Shown: positions 43,005 through 54,289, counted from the stretch's first letter. The stretch: DNA of 64,000 nucleotides from Symbiodinium natans (GCA_905221605.1 CAJNDS010000030.1:186803-250802); one strand, 5' to 3'. A program made the numbers and translations. The notes: generated by a model from the letters alone, not told the origin.

Positions 43005-43269
43005 GCACGTGCTTGGCCGAAGCCTGGTAAGCGGTAAGCCCTAAACCCCATACTTCATGTCCCTAAACCCTACACCCTAAACCCTAAAGCGTAAACCCTT
43101 TTGCCGGGGGGGAGCGGTAAACCCCCTACATCCTAAACCTGAGTCCGTAAATCCCTGAATCCCTGCAACCCTAAATCCCCTGAGCACCGAAGGCGAGGGA
43201 GGAACCTCACAGCGACCGGGCCACGCAGGACCTCTGCTGTAGGGTAAGTTCTGCAGGGGCTTTAGGGAC

Positions 43270-43728
43270 TCTAGGGTTTAGGGTTTAGGGTTTAGGGTTT
43301 AGGGTTTAGGGTTTAGGGTTTAGGGTTTAGGGTTTAGGGTTTAGGGCTTCTTATGATCCCGAGAGGCCCAGAGCTGCCCTCAACCTTCCATGCCGGGCGG
43401 TTCTCGCAATTGCCGGTATTCTAGACAGGCCCTAAACCCTAAACCCTAAACCCTGAACCCTAAACCCTAAACCCTAAACCCTAAACCCTCAACCCTAAAC
43501 CCTAAACCCTAAACCCTAAGCCCTTAACCAAAAAGCCCTAAACCCCAAACCCTAAACCCCAAACCCTAAACCCTAAACCCTATACCCTAAAACCCTAAAC
43601 CCTAAACCCCAAAAGGGATCCTCATGTAGAGAATCACCCATCTAGGAGATCCTCTAGATTAGGGTCCCTTTTTGGCGTGATTTGGTGTAAGGCGGCCCCT
43701 GAGATGTGGGGTACTAAGAAAGGGACCA
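43270..43728. repeat. TTTAGGG array then CCCTAAA array
   Basis: TTTAGGG at 43275-43347 and CCCTAAA with variants at 43431-43612. Confidence 0.85.
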
Positions 43729-43815
43729 CAATTTAGAGACATGGTTCAGGGTTTAGGGTTTAGGGTTTAGGGTTTAGTAGGGTTTAGGGTTTAGGGTACC
43801 CAATTTAGAGACATG
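43729..43815. repeat. TTTAGGG tract flanked by a 15-bp direct repeat
   Basis: CAATTTAGAGACATG occurs at 43729-43743 and again at 43801-43815. The 57 bases between consist almost wholly of TTTAGGG units, as if a telomeric tract had inserted and duplicated its target. Confidence 0.75.
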
Positions 43816-44139
43816 ACCGCAATCACAGGGCTTGCAGGTTTGTTATGAAGGTTTGGGGCCTTGAGGGATCTGGGTTTTTAGGTATCTAGGGCTTCATGGA
43901 CCAGAGCCGAAAACCTGAACACAAAACCCCGTTTAGGGTTTAGGGTTGAGTGTTGAGGGTTAAGGGTGCGGAGGGCTTGGGGAATGATTCCTAAACCCGG
44001 GGTTTATGGGGCGAGCCTGGTCAATTCTTAAATCCTCCTCCTAGGACACAGAGGAGGCCCTTATTCCTTTTTTTAGGGTTTAGGTTCCCTTATACGCTTC
44101 CTCAGCTGTGAGTTCAGGGCTGGAGGGCTCTAGAGTTTA

Positions 44140-44400
44140 GGGTTGAGGGCCTTAGGGATTTAGGGTTGGTTTTGGCCAGGGCTTGTCCCTAAACCCTAAA
44201 CCTTAAACCATTAGGGATTTAGGGTTGGTTTAGGGCCAGGGCTTGTCCCTAAACCCTAAACCCTAAACCCTAAACCCTAAACCCTAAACCCTAAACCCTA
44301 AACCCTAAACCCTAAACCCTAAACCCTAAACCCTAAACCCTAAACCCTAAACCCTAAACCCTAAACCCTAAACCCTATAAATTACCCTAAACCCTAAACC
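44140..44400. repeat. 59-bp tandem duplication and CCCTAAA array
   Basis: TTAGGGATTTAGGGTTGGTT starts at 44152 and 44211, both followed by GGCCAGGGCTTGTCCCTAAA. The second copy runs into about 18 CCCTAAA units. Each copy places G-rich and C-rich telomeric text around GGCCAGGGCTTGTC. Confidence 0.85.
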
Positions 44401-44483
44401 AGGGTTAATGCTTTTTTTTGGTCAAATGACAGGGGAAACCATGGAGGCTTTCGCACGTTAAAGCTGGGCCGTTGCCCCACAAT

Positions 44484-44634
44484 GGACTAAAGGAGGGACC
44501 CTTAGAGGGGACCTTAGGGGTTCTTTGGGGGGTTATTTAGGGGCGACTTAGGCAAATAAGGAATCTTTAAGGTATATAAGGCTCATATAGGGAAGTATGA
44601 TTAAGGGTCCCTTCTAGGGGTCCCTCCTTATACA
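44484..44634. mobile_element. MITE-like element, AAGGAGGGACCC family, copy 2
   Basis: Begins GGACTAAAGGAGGGACCCTT and ends TAGGGGTCCCTCCTTATAC; aligns with 35874-36033 along its length with indels. Confidence 0.7.
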
Positions 44635-44959
44635 CCTGAAGTTGTTGGGGTTCAGAGGTTTAAGAAGCTTAGGGGCTTTTGGGACGCATGGGCCAGCGTG
44701 AGGATCCCTACCTGGATTTGGTGGCCTGACGCCGCGTGCTGCGCAAAAGTGCTCGGATGGAACCATCTATGGGTTTAGGGTTTAGGGTGAAGGGTTTAGG
44801 GTGAAGGGTGAAGGGTTTAGGGTTTAGGGTTTAGGGTTTAGGGAGGGGGGTTCAAGGGGGCATGTAACCCTAAGGCTTCCTAAGCTTGCCTAAGGTTCCT
44901 GCATCCCTTAAGAACCCTAGGGTTGTACGACAAGGCAAGACCACGAATCTTGTTTCCAG

Positions 44960-45057
44960 AAGTTTGCAGCGCCGGAAGAGTTTGTTTACAGAGGGTCCAT
45001 TTGTAGCACAGTGATGGACCTGGGTATCCAGAGACCATACTTGTGTTGCGGCGAGTT
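44960..45057 (+). CDS. Candidate exon, non-repetitive
   Basis: After CTTGTTTCCAG it reads KFAAPEEFVYRGSICS, TVMDLGIQRPYLCCGEF. Good acceptor context; donor not clear before the C-rich repeats at 45,060. No family recognised. Confidence 0.45.
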
Positions 45058-45119
45058 TACCCCTAAACCTTCAACCCGTAAACCCTTAAATCCTAAACTC
45101 CGAAATCCTTAAACCGCTA

Positions 45120-45305
45120 TATAAACCCCTAAACCCTCTAACCCCTAAACCCCTAAACCCCTAAACCCCTAAAGCCCTAAACCCCTAAAGCCCTAAAGCC
45201 CTAAAGCCCTAAAGCCCTAAAGCCCTAAAGCCCTAAAGCCCTAAAGCCCTAAAGCCCTAAAGCCCTAAAGCCCTAAAGCCCTAAAGCCCTAAAGCCCTAA
45301 ACCCA
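45120..45305. repeat. CCCTAAAG octamer array
   Basis: About 17 near-identical CCCTAAAG units (45,165-45,300), preceded by CCCCTAAA units. Confidence 0.95.
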
Positions 45306-47363
45306 CCCAGAAGTTAATACAACCCTAGGGTTGTACTATTCTGTATTCAAATCCCAAGGACACTCAGAAACCCTTCAGACTTTTGATCTGAAAGCTGCCC
45401 TAAAGCCTGCATCTTAAAAAGGGTTTAGGGTTGTAAGGATGCTTGTAAACCCTCAAAATTGGCCCCGACGCCTGTACCTTAAACCTCAAACACCCTGGTT
45501 CAGTCGGCTTTCTGGGAGCATGTAGGGGGATATAAGGTACCGAATGCTCTCATTCACTAAACGCCAGTGTTAACCCTAAGCCCTAAGCCCGAAACCCTAA
45601 ACCCTAAACCCTAGGCAATAAGCCCGCCAGAAAGCCCGACCTAAACCCTAAACCCTAAACCCTAAACCCTAAACCCTAAACCCTAAACCCTAAACCCTAA
45701 ACCCTAAACCCTAAACCCTAAGCCCTAAACTCTTGCTGCCCAAAGGCTTCAGCTTCCGCAGCTCCCAGATGTCGGATTCCAGCTCAGCCTTCATCCACTC
45801 CCAGCCAAAGCCCACCCCACAACCCGGAACACTACACCCCCACGCCTTGAGGCCCCTAAACCCTAAACCCTAAACCCTAAACCCTAAACCCTAAACCCTA
45901 AACCCCAAACCCCAAACTAGGCACCAAAAACCCTAGACCCCAAAACCCCTACATCTCTACATCCCCCAGAAACCCTCCGACCTTCCACAAAGCCATATAC
46001 CTCTCTCAGAAGAAACCCTAAACCCTAAACCCTAAACCCTAAACCCTAAACCCTAAACCCTAAACCCTAAACCCTAAACCCTAAACCCTAAACCCTAAAC
46101 CCTAAACCCTAAACCCTAAAATAGGCCCATCGCGTGGTTTCCTTGGCCCGCCCCCCGCCATGAGCGATGGACGGGTTCGGCGATGCCTTGTTGGGAACCG
46201 TGCCGCTTAGACGCCCTGTTGGGTGTGGGGTTTAGGGTTTAGGGTTTAGGGTTTAGGGTTTAGGGTTTTAAAGGGTTTAGAGTTTAGAGGTGTCGGGGTT
46301 TGGGCTGATCGAGTTTACGGTTCAGGGCAGTGAGAAGGGCGTATATGTTCTATATAGGCAGTTCTCTATGGGCAGTTCTCTAAAATATGGTCCCTCTCTG
46401 GGTACCCTAGATCAGAGGGGCCACCTCATGCAAAATTTACAGAAATCACCATACAAAAGACTGACTAGTAGGGCTGGTGGGTTTCCTGGATCATATAGCT
46501 TAGGTGTATTTAGGGCTTACCCTAAACCCTAAACCCTAAACTCTAGACCCTAAACCCTAAACCTTAGTGTTTAAGAGCTCGTGATGGCTGAACGAAAAGA
46601 CTCAACCCAGCAAAAAAGAAGCCTTGTATATATATATATATAGACCTTCATCCCCGAGCGCGTTACCCCTCGAAACTTGAATGTTGAACTCTCAACTCTG
46701 AGCGAAAACGTCACTTATAAACCCTAAACCCTAAACCCCAAACCCTCTTCTAGAAAGTCGATCCTGGGACCCCAAGACCGAAAGACGCGAATAGACCCGA
46801 ATGGACGACCCTACTTGACCCATGTAGACCCATGGGTTCCTCAATACTAGGGTTTAGGGTTTAGGGCTACCCCCCCCCCCCCAAACCCCGAAACTTTTCA
46901 TCTGGTTCTCACAGGCTTCTCGCACAGCTGCCGGTCCAGCTGCCAGAGGCCTCTAGCGTTCTCTTTAGGGTTTAGGGTTTAGGGTTTAGGGTTTAGGGTT
47001 GAGGGTTCCGTGTCTACCCTAATCAAGGGTCTCATACTCGGACCTTTAAGGACCTAAGGATGTACCCCGAAGAGGTTCCCGTTAATATACTCCTAGTATG
47101 GCCCTGATATTCCCTTAGGGATCCTGAACAACCCTAAACCCTAAACCCCAAAACCCGACAGTACCACCAGCAAGGCTCCAAGGTAAAGATCCCTCGACTA
47201 GAGGGTTGAGGGTACACTCTTCGGACAAGGATTTGGGGTTATGGTTTAGGGTTTAGGGTTTAGGGTTTAGGGTTTAGGGTTTGGGGTTTGGGGTTTAGGG
47301 TTTAGGGTTTCAGGCTTTCAGGGTTTCAGGGTTTCAGGGTTTCAGGGTTTCAGGGTTACAAAG
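45306..47363. repeat. CCCTAAA arrays and unique islands
   Basis: CCCTAAA at 45640-45730, 45855-45910 and 46013-46120; TTTAGGG at 46228-46267, 46965-47005 and 47245-47310, then TTTCAGGG octamers at 47312-47357. Possible exons without firm ends: 45758-45830 (after CTTCCGCAG, reading SQMSDSSSAFIHSQPKP) and 46915-46949 (after TCTCACAG, reading ASRTAAGPAAR). A copy of the 34386 repeat is at 46376-46442 and of the 32315 repeat at 47071-47120. Confidence 0.6.
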
Positions 47364-47448
47364 GCACCCCGAGGCGCGGCAGAAGGATGACTTGTTAGCA
47401 AACGCCTGCCCGGGTGCTGGAGCTCCATGTGCACTGCGACCCTTGGGT
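47364..47448 (+). CDS. Candidate exon
   Basis: After GTTACAAAG the first G completes a codon, then HPEARQKDDLLANACPGAG, APCALRPL. Followed by a TTTAGGG array beginning at 47,452. Confidence 0.4.
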
Positions 47449-48888
47449 CTAGGGTTTAGGGTTTAGGGTTTAGGGTTTAGGGTTTAGGGTTTAGGGTTTA
47501 GGGTTTAGAGTATAGGGTTTAGGGTTTCGGGTATAGGGTTTAGGGTATAGGGTTTAGGGTTTAGGGTATAGGGTTTAGGGTTTAGGGTTCAGGGTCTTGG
47601 GTTTAGGGTTTAGGGTTCAAAGCTTAGGGTTCAGTGTTTAGGGTTCGGGGTTTAAAGTTTAGGGTCTAGGAGCCGTCATCCCCAAGCAGCCCCCAAAAAC
47701 CCTAAACCCTAAATAACTATATTCCTAGGTAACCGAGGTAGGGTAACCGAGGTAGGATAAGGGAGACCCTACAATGGAACCCTTCTTAACCCTCTTCTGA
47801 CTGCCTTAAACAGGGACCTTATTGAGAGGGTCTATATCCCCAAGGGTCCCTAATCCTCTCCCCTATCTATAGCAGGTCCTCTTCTTCGTGCCGGGCGATG
47901 ATAAGGCAAGTTGGCGTTGGCGGCCCACCAGCCCCCCCCCGCCCCCCACTGCCGACTCCCAAAGACCTCAAGCCCTAAAGGGCTCGAGTTCTTTAAGGTT
48001 TAGGATTTAGGGTTTAGGGTATAGGGTTTAGGGGGTTTAGGGTTTAGGGGTTTAGTGTTTAGGGTTTAGGGTTTAGGGTTTAGGGTTTAGGGTTTAGGGT
48101 GTAGGGTTTAAGGGGTTTACGACTTTGGGACTTAGGGTTTAATTCTTTAAGGTTTAGGGTTCAGGGCTTATGGGGCTCAGGATGCTGTGTTCAGAAGTCG
48201 GGTTTAGGGTTTAGGGTTTAGGTTTTAGGGTTTAGGGTTTAGGGTTTAGGTTTTAGGGTTTAGGGTTTAGGGTTTAGGGTTTAGGGTCTTAGGTTTGAGG
48301 GTTTAGGGTTTAGGGTTACAGGAATACGCCCCGAGCCCTCACCCAACCCTAACTCTCAGTTGCCGGGACTAGGGTTGAGGGTTTGAGGTTGAGGGTTTTG
48401 GGACTTTTAGGGTCAGGGCTTGAGGTTTAGGGTTTAGGGTTTAGGGTTGGGGTTTAGGGTTTAGGGTTTAGGGTTTAGGGTTTAGGGTTTAGGGTTTAGG
48501 GTTTAGGGTTTAGGGTTTAGGGGGTTTAGGGTTTTGGGTTTAGGGTTTAGGGTTTAGGGTTTAGGGTTTAGGGTTTAGGGTTTAGGGGTTTAGGGTTTAG
48601 GGTTTAGGGTTTAGGGTTTAGGGTTTGGGTTTTGGGTTTTGGGTTTTGGGTTTAGGGTTTAGGGTTTAGGGTTTAGGGTTTAGGGTTTAGGGTTTAGGGT
48701 TTAGGGTTTAGGGTTTAGGGTTGGGGTTTAGGGTTTAGGGTTTAGGGTTGATCTTTGGGGGTCTTAACGGGTTCGTTTAGGGGTGCTGGGGAGTCTAGGG
48801 TTTTTAGGGTTTAAGGGTTTAGGGGGTTTAGGGTTTAGGGTTTAGGGCTTAGTGTTCAGGGGATTGAGGGCCTGCGCCACGTGCACAG
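47449..48888. repeat. Long region of TTTAGGG arrays
   Basis: TTTAGGG with TATAGGG variants at 47452-47665; TTTAGGG at 48000-48115, 48200-48320 and 48430-48755 (the longest G-rich block, with TTTTGGG inserts), plus 48800-48850. A unique island at 47,700-47,990 has no supported exon. Confidence 0.85.
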
Positions 48889-48978
48889 GAGGATGGCGAG
48901 GCGTCTTCGGAACGCGAAGAGGGGCCAGAGGTGGGAAGCGGCTCACCCCTGAAGCCCTACACCTTCGGTGCCAGTTAG
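48889..48978 (+). CDS. Candidate terminal exon with stop TAG
   Basis: After GTGCACAG it reads EDGEASSEREEGPEVGSG, SPLKPYTFGAS and TAG (30 codons). Acidic and Ser-rich. The stop overlaps the start of a TTTAGGG array. It could be the 3' end of the Arg/Ser-exon gene (inference). Confidence 0.5.
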   Translation, partial: EDGEASSEREEGPEVGSGSPLKPYTFGAS

Positions 48979-49239
48979 GGTTTAGGGTTTGGGGTTTAGG
49001 GTTTAGGGATTAGGGTTTGGGGTTTAATTTGGGTTTAGGGTTTGGGGTTTAGGGTTAGGTTTTTTTTGCTTGGGGTTTAGGGTTTAGGGTTTGGGGTTTA
49101 GGGACCACAATTCCTACAGTGGGAATTGTAAGAAGTGTAAGCCTTGCTTGACCCTTAAACCCCAACTCAAGCAGGGCTCCGTGTCTAAGGGTTTGGGATG
49201 AAGGGTTCCAGGTGTTGAGTCCGCCCTCGTCCCTAAACC

Positions 49240-49505
49240 CGAGAAACGCTTTAAACCCTATAAACCCTGTAAAGCCTGTAAACGCACTGCAAACCCTGTA
49301 AACCCTGTAAACCTCATCAAACCCTGTAAGCCTGTAAACCTTCTAGAACCCTGTAAACCCTATATACCTAATAATCCCTATAAACCCAATAGCCCCTGTA
49401 AACCCAAAAAACTCTATCAACCCTATAAAACCCTATAAACTCTGTAAACCCTAGAAACCCTAGAAACCATGTAAACCCTATAAACCCTTTAAACCTTACT
49501 ATTTA
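49240..49505. repeat. Degenerate CCCTGTAAA/CCCTATAAA repeat
   Basis: About 25 imperfect units of 9-10 bases (ACCCTGTAAA, ACCCTATAAA), an expanded relative of the heptamer, followed by pure CCCTAAA at 49,515-49,685. Confidence 0.8.
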
Positions 49506-49720
49506 AGCCGATAAACCCTAAACCCTAAACCCTGAACCCTGAACCCTGAACCCTAAACCCTAAACCCTAAACCCTAAACCCTAAACCCTAAACCCTAAAC
49601 CCTAAACCCTAAACCCTAAACCCTAAACCCTAAACCCTAAACCCTAAGAACCCAGAACCCTAAACCCTAAACCCTAAACCCTACGAAACCACATGAAACC
49701 CTCAAGCGCCGCTGTGGCAG

Positions 49721-49774
49721 TCGCCGGACGACCTGGAGCCGGAATCCTCACGGGATGACTTCTCCATCTTGCGC
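49721..49774 (+). CDS. Candidate exon SPDDLEPESSRDDFSILR
   Basis: 54 nt after GCTGTGGCAG, reading SPDDLEPESSRDDFSILR, GT donor (CGC|GTGGGG), phase 0. CCCTAAA upstream, TTTAGGG downstream. Confidence 0.5.
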
Positions 49775-50402
49775 GTGGGGGGGCCTAAGGGTTTTAGGGT
49801 TTAGGGTTTAGGGTTTAGGGCTTTTACAGGGTTTTTGGTTTTGGGCTTTGGGAGTAGGGTTTACGGCGCCATTTTGGGGTTACTATGCTATTTAGGGTCC
49901 CCAAAAAGGGACCATTTTTTTGTGCTGACCATCTATGTATATATATATATATAGATATATACGTATGTTTTTTTATGTATTGGGTTTACGGGGTTAAGGT
50001 TTGTAGAGTTTAGGATATAGGATCGTGGGTTAGTAGGTCTGAGCGTTAGTAGGGTCAACAGGTTTGAAGGTTTATAGGTTTAGTGCTTTAGTTCAAGGGT
50101 TACAGGGTTCTAAAGTTAACACGGTAACATGATAACCCATCCCGGACCCTAAGCCCGACAATAAACCCCAAACTCCTGAACCCTAAGTTAAATCTCTAAC
50201 AGGCCTAACCCTCAACCCTAAGCCCAAACTCCCAGGCCAAAACCCTAAACCCTTCTGGACCCCAAACCATAAACCCTAAACCCTAAACCCTAAACCCTAA
50301 TCCGTAATCCGTAAACCGTAAACCCTAAACCCTAAACCCTAAACCCTAAACCCCAAACCCTAAACCCCTTGAAATTCAATGCAAGTCCTGGGCTCGCCCC
50401 AG
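49775..50402. repeat. TTTAGGG, TA-rich stretch, degenerate C-rich text
   Basis: TTTAGGG at 49795-49820, TATATA near 49,935-49,965, CCCTAAA variants at 50265-50370. No exon supported. Confidence 0.65.
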
Positions 50403-50444
50403 GCTCGCAACCTCGGGGCGCCGGTGATGTCCTCTGCGGAGGAG
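50403..50444 (+). CDS. Candidate exon ARNLGAPVMSSAEE
   Basis: After CGCCCCAG it reads ARNLGAPVMSSAEE. The DNA CGCAACCTCGGGGCGCCGG resembles the intron-exon junction of the APEREASQ exon at 25,027-25,045, so it may be a distant member. Confidence 0.4.
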
Positions 50445-50485
50445 CTTTGGGGAATGTAGGGTTCTGGGGTCCATGGGGTTGAGGA

Positions 50486-50974
50486 ACCCTAAACCCTAAA
50501 CCCTAAACCCTAAACCCTAAACCCTAAACCCTAAACCCTAAACCCTAAACCCTAAACCCTAAACCCTAAACCCTAAAGCTCATAAACCCCTCAAAGACTG
50601 TGAGCCTTGATGTCAGGTACTTGCATTGTTTTATTCCGATGTCTGCTGGCAAACTGGGCCGAAAAGCGGGTTTAGTGTTTAGGGTTCAGTTTAGGGTTCG
50701 GGTTTGGGGTTTAGGGGTAGCAAGTTTTGAGTTTAGGAAGGCTTGGGGTGTCGACCACGCCAGGAATTCAAGAAACTCTGGCTCAGACATATGAAACCCT
50801 AAGCGCCTGAAACCCTAAACTCCGCCCTAAACCCCCAGACCCCTATACCCGAAACCCTTAAACCTCTAAACCCCTAAACCCCCAAACCACCGAACCCTTA
50901 ACCCCTGAGCCCTTAAAACCCCTAAACCCCTAAACTCCTAAACCCCTAAACCCTCAAACTAGCCTTTGCTGCAG
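50486..50974. repeat. CCCTAAA array and degenerate C-rich text
   Basis: About 13 CCCTAAA units at 50486-50578, then mixed CCCCTAAA text at 50,815-50,960. A 64-codon frame at 50600-50794 is unsupported. Confidence 0.75.
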
Positions 50975-51034
50975 GATCTGAACCGGCACAGTCTGCAATA
51001 CTTTGGTGCCGTGCTCTCAGCTGGAACGCTCGAG
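50975..51034 (+). CDS. Candidate exon DLNRHSLQYFGAVLSAGTLE
   Basis: 60 nt after TTGCTGCAG, reading DLNRHSLQYFGAVLSAGTLE, donor G|GTTTAG overlapping the first TTTAGGG unit. Phase 0. Confidence 0.5.
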
Positions 51035-51234
51035 GTTTAGGGTTTAGGGTTTAGGGTTCAGGGTTTAGGGTTTAGGGTTTAGGGTTTAGGGCCGGGTTTA
51101 GGGTTTAGGGTTTAGGGTTTAGGGCTTAGGGTTTACCTTCTGGGGTTCAAAGCTGCGGGTAAGAACTGCCCAGACCCTGCATACAGAAGCCTAGCCAAAC
51201 CCCCTCGAGCCACCCCTAGAACATAAGCCCCCCC

Positions 51235-51640
51235 CCCTAAACCCCTGAACCCTTAAACCCTTAAACCCTTAAACCCTGAAACACTAAAAATCTTAAACCC
51301 TTAAACCCTAAAACCCTTAAACCCTTAAACCCTTAAACCCTAAAACCCTTAAACCCTTAAACCCTTAAACCCTTAAACCCTTCAACCCTTCAACCCTTCA
51401 ACCCTTAAACCCTTAAACCCTCAAACCCTTAAACCCTTCAAACCCTTAAACCCTTAAACCCTTAAACCCTTAAACCCTTAAACCCTTAAACCCTTAAACC
51501 CTTAAACCCTTAAACCCTTAAACCCTTAAACCCTTAAACCCTTAAACCCTTAAACCCTTAAACCCTTAAACCCTTAAACCCTTAAACCCTTCAACCCTTC
51601 AACCCTTCAACCCTTAAACCCTTAAACCCCCAAACCCCAA
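51235..51640. repeat. CCCTTAAA octamer array
   Basis: About 45 units of ACCCTTAA with CCCTTCAA patches, very homogeneous, with no pure CCCTAAA inside. It ends in CCCCAAA/CCCTAAA. Confidence 0.95.
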
Positions 51641-51834
51641 ACCCTAAACCCTAAACCTTAAACTCTAACCCTAAACCCAAACCCTAGACCCTCAAAAGAT
51701 CACCCCCCGGTCCTAAAGCATGACTTCACGAAGCCCTTCAAAGACTGATGTGGGTTTAGGGTTTAGGGTTCGGGGGGGATTCCGAAATTCGGGGAATCTA
51801 GAGTCTAGGGTTTCGGGTTTAGGGTTTAGGAGTA

Positions 51835-51888
51835 CCTTATTGGGGTCCTTATTATAGAGGAAGCCTAGTATTTGGGGGGTCTTTCTTA
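51835..51888 (-). mobile_element. AATAAGGACCCC-family element, inverted copy
   Basis: The complement reads AGACCCCCCAAATACTAGG, CTCTATAATAAGGACCCCAA, TAAGGTA, matching 39273-39376 and 42511-42614. A CCCTAAA array (51,900-51,985) follows at once. Confidence 0.55.
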
Positions 51889-52099
51889 AACCCTAAACCA
51901 ACCCTAAACCCTAAACCCTAAACCCTAAACCCTAAACCCTAAACCCTAAACCCTAAACCCTAAACCCTAAACCCTAAACCCTAAAAGGGCCCCCTATGGT
52001 CGTAAACCCCCATGTGCGAGCCCAGAGCACCACCATGGCATGAGTCTGTTAAGGTACCAGCATTCCTGGGACGTCCTTCCATTCAAGGAAAAAAACGCT

Positions 52100-52387
52100 A
52101 AACCCGAAGCAACCCTAAAGCCTTAACCCTAAACCCTAAACCCTAAGCCCTAAACCCTAAACCCTAAGCCCTAAGCCCTAAGCCCTAAGCCCTAAGCCCG
52201 AAGCCCGAAGCCCTAAGCCCTTAAGCCTTAAGCCCTTAGAGTCTGGGATCTAGGGTGCGTGCATATATATATATATATGTATTATAAATGTAGATAAATA
52301 TAAATAGAAATAGAAGTGTAAATCTAAATATAAGTAGAAATATAAATATAAATATGTATATATATATATACATATATATACACGCAG
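52100..52387. repeat. CCCTAAG/CCCTAAA tract and TA-rich microsatellite
   Basis: CCCTAAG-type units at 52,125-52,225; ATATAT and AAATATAAATAGAAAT runs at 52,260-52,380, directly before an exon acceptor. Confidence 0.8.
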
Positions 52388-52492
52388 CTGGGGACGTTTC
52401 GAGCTTGGGGGGAGTCTGAGGTCCCCAGCACCACGTTGGCAAAGCTCATGATCCCCATGTCAGAGGCCGTCAGAGAGCTTGGGGTCTTCCGG
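52388..52492 (+). CDS. Candidate exon, 35 codons, phase 0
   Basis: After CACGCAG it reads LGTFRAWGESEVPSTTLAK, LMIPMSEAVRELGVFR and meets CGG|GTGTTT. Exactly 105 nt, well-formed helical ending; one of the better exon candidates. Domain not recognised. Confidence 0.55.
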
Positions 52493-53166
52493 GTGTTTAG
52501 GCTTCGAGTACCCAAAATCCCTCTTAACCCTATATCCTAAACCCTGAATCCTAACCCTAAACCCTAACCCCTAATCCTAAACCCTGAATCCTGAACCCTC
52601 AACCCTGAACCCTAAACTTTCGAGTGGGGTTTCATAGCGATGAGGAGATGGTGTGGTCAGACGCCCTTCCTTCTAAGCCTCCAAAGCCCAAGCCCCAAGC
52701 CCCAAATCCCCAAGCCCCAAACCGAAACCCTCAACCTTAAGTCGCGAACATAAACTAGGCTCTTGGGTTTAGGGTTTAGGGTTTAGGGTATAGGGTTTAG
52801 GTTTAGGGTTGGTTTGGGGGAGGGGGCCCATTCAGCCCTTGCCTAAAGAGTTGTTTTTCTCGTAACAACTGCTTTCATTTGGGTCTGAACAAAGGCCTCC
52901 GTGCAAGCCCAAGATAACCACCCTCCAAACCCAATATTTCTAAACCCCATTGCCATACAGAACCCTAAAACCTTCGGGTTTAGGGTTTAGGGTTTAGGGC
53001 TTAGGGTTCAGCATCTCAAAGTTCAAGCATTCACTAGGTTAGCAGCTTTTCAAGCGCCCGAAAAGTACCCAACCACCCAGAGAATCCCATACCATTCAGA
53101 TCATAGGAAGTTTCACACGCTACCCAAAGCCGGGGTTGGAAGTGGGGGGAGGGGGGGCGGGGGTTG
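52493..53166. other. Mixed repeats and unique sequence
   Basis: CCCTAAA/CCCTGAA text at 52,520-52,615, CCCCAAG at 52,680-52,720, TTTAGGG at 52,765-52,810 and 52,977-53,010. No exon supported. Confidence 0.55.
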
Positions 53167-53243
53167 GACCTTGCCCACTAAATATATGACCTTGCCCGCT
53201 AAATATATGACCTTGCCCTCTAATTATATGACCTTGCCCTGCA
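53167..53243. repeat. 21-bp tandem repeat GACCTTGCCC..TAAATATAT
   Basis: Starts at 53167, 53188, 53209 and 53230, an exact 21-base period; three full copies plus a partial one. Not telomeric. Confidence 0.9.
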
Positions 53244-53341
53244 AAGTCATTAACATCTATATTATGTGTGAAAGAGTGGTTTAGGGTTTAGGGCTAGGGT
53301 TTAGGGCTAGGGTTTAGGGTTTCTGGTTCAGGGCAGCGTAA

Positions 53342-53386
53342 TATGCTCCCTATTAAGGACCGGTAGTATAAGGGGGAACATCCCAA
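53342..53386. mobile_element. TTGGGATGTTCCCC-family remnant, right end
   Basis: TAGTATAAGGGGGAACATCC then CAAG equals the right arm of the family; the left part is degraded (TATGCTCCCTATTAAGGAC). Confidence 0.45.
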
Positions 53387-53399
53387 GTTTGGGGTGTAG

Positions 53400-54289
53400 A
53401 GTTTGGGGCTGAGGGTTAGGGTTTAGGGCTCTCCCTAAACCCTAAACCCTAAACCCTAAACCCTAAACCCTAAACCCTAAACCCTAAACCCTAAACCCTA
53501 AACCCTAAACCCTAAACCCTAAAGCCCAGGGTTTGTCTTCGGGTAGTTTCTTGGGCCCTCAATATGGTCCCTTACTTTTTACCGGGCTCTGATGTCAGGG
53601 CACTTACCCTAAGAGTTCAAGAGTTGAGGGTTTAGGGTTTAGGGTTTAGGGTGCAGGGTTTAGGGTTTAGGGTTTAGGGCTAGGGTTTAGGGTCTGGGGT
53701 CTATGGTTTTGGGTTTTGGGTTTGGGGTTTAGGGTTAAAATTCTTAAGGGTTTAGGGGATTAGCACGCCGTGGAGCCAGGGGCAGATCTGCAACCAGCTG
53801 ACGATCTCGGAAGTCGACCCCCAGCCTGGTTTAGGGTTTAGGGTTTAGGGTTCAGGGTGAGAGGGTTTAAGGTGTTTTTTCGTGGGGATTTCTAGAGTTT
53901 TTGGGTCTAGGGTGCTTAGTGTTGAGGGTTTTGGGTTAATGGGGCTAAGAGGGTTTAAGGTTTGTTTGCTTAGGGATCTTTAGGGTTTTGAGTCTAGGGT
54001 TTAGGGTTTAGGGTTTGGGGTTTAGGGTTTAGGGTTTAGGATTTCGGGTTTAGGGTTTAGGGCTACGTAGGGCCCAGGACTACACAGGGCTTGACTTCTG
54101 GGAGTTGATGAATATATAGGTCTTGACTTAGAGAACCGATTAGGGTTTAGGGTTGAGGGTTTAGGGTTTAGGGTTTAAGGTTTAGGGTTTAGGGTTTAGG
54201 GGTTCAGCAGCTTGCGTTCTGTGAGGGAAGTGTAGGATTGTCTAGGCTGAGTCTTGGGAGGGACATTGGAAGGGACATGTGGGATGTTC
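53400..54289. repeat. CCCTAAA array then TTTAGGG tracts
   Basis: CCCTAAA at 53436-53525; TTTAGGG variants at 53625-53730, 53828-53855, 53995-54065 and 54140-54200. A possible exon at 53,780-53,829 (after GGAGCCAG, frame ADLQPADDLGSRPPAW) is weak. Confidence 0.65.
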
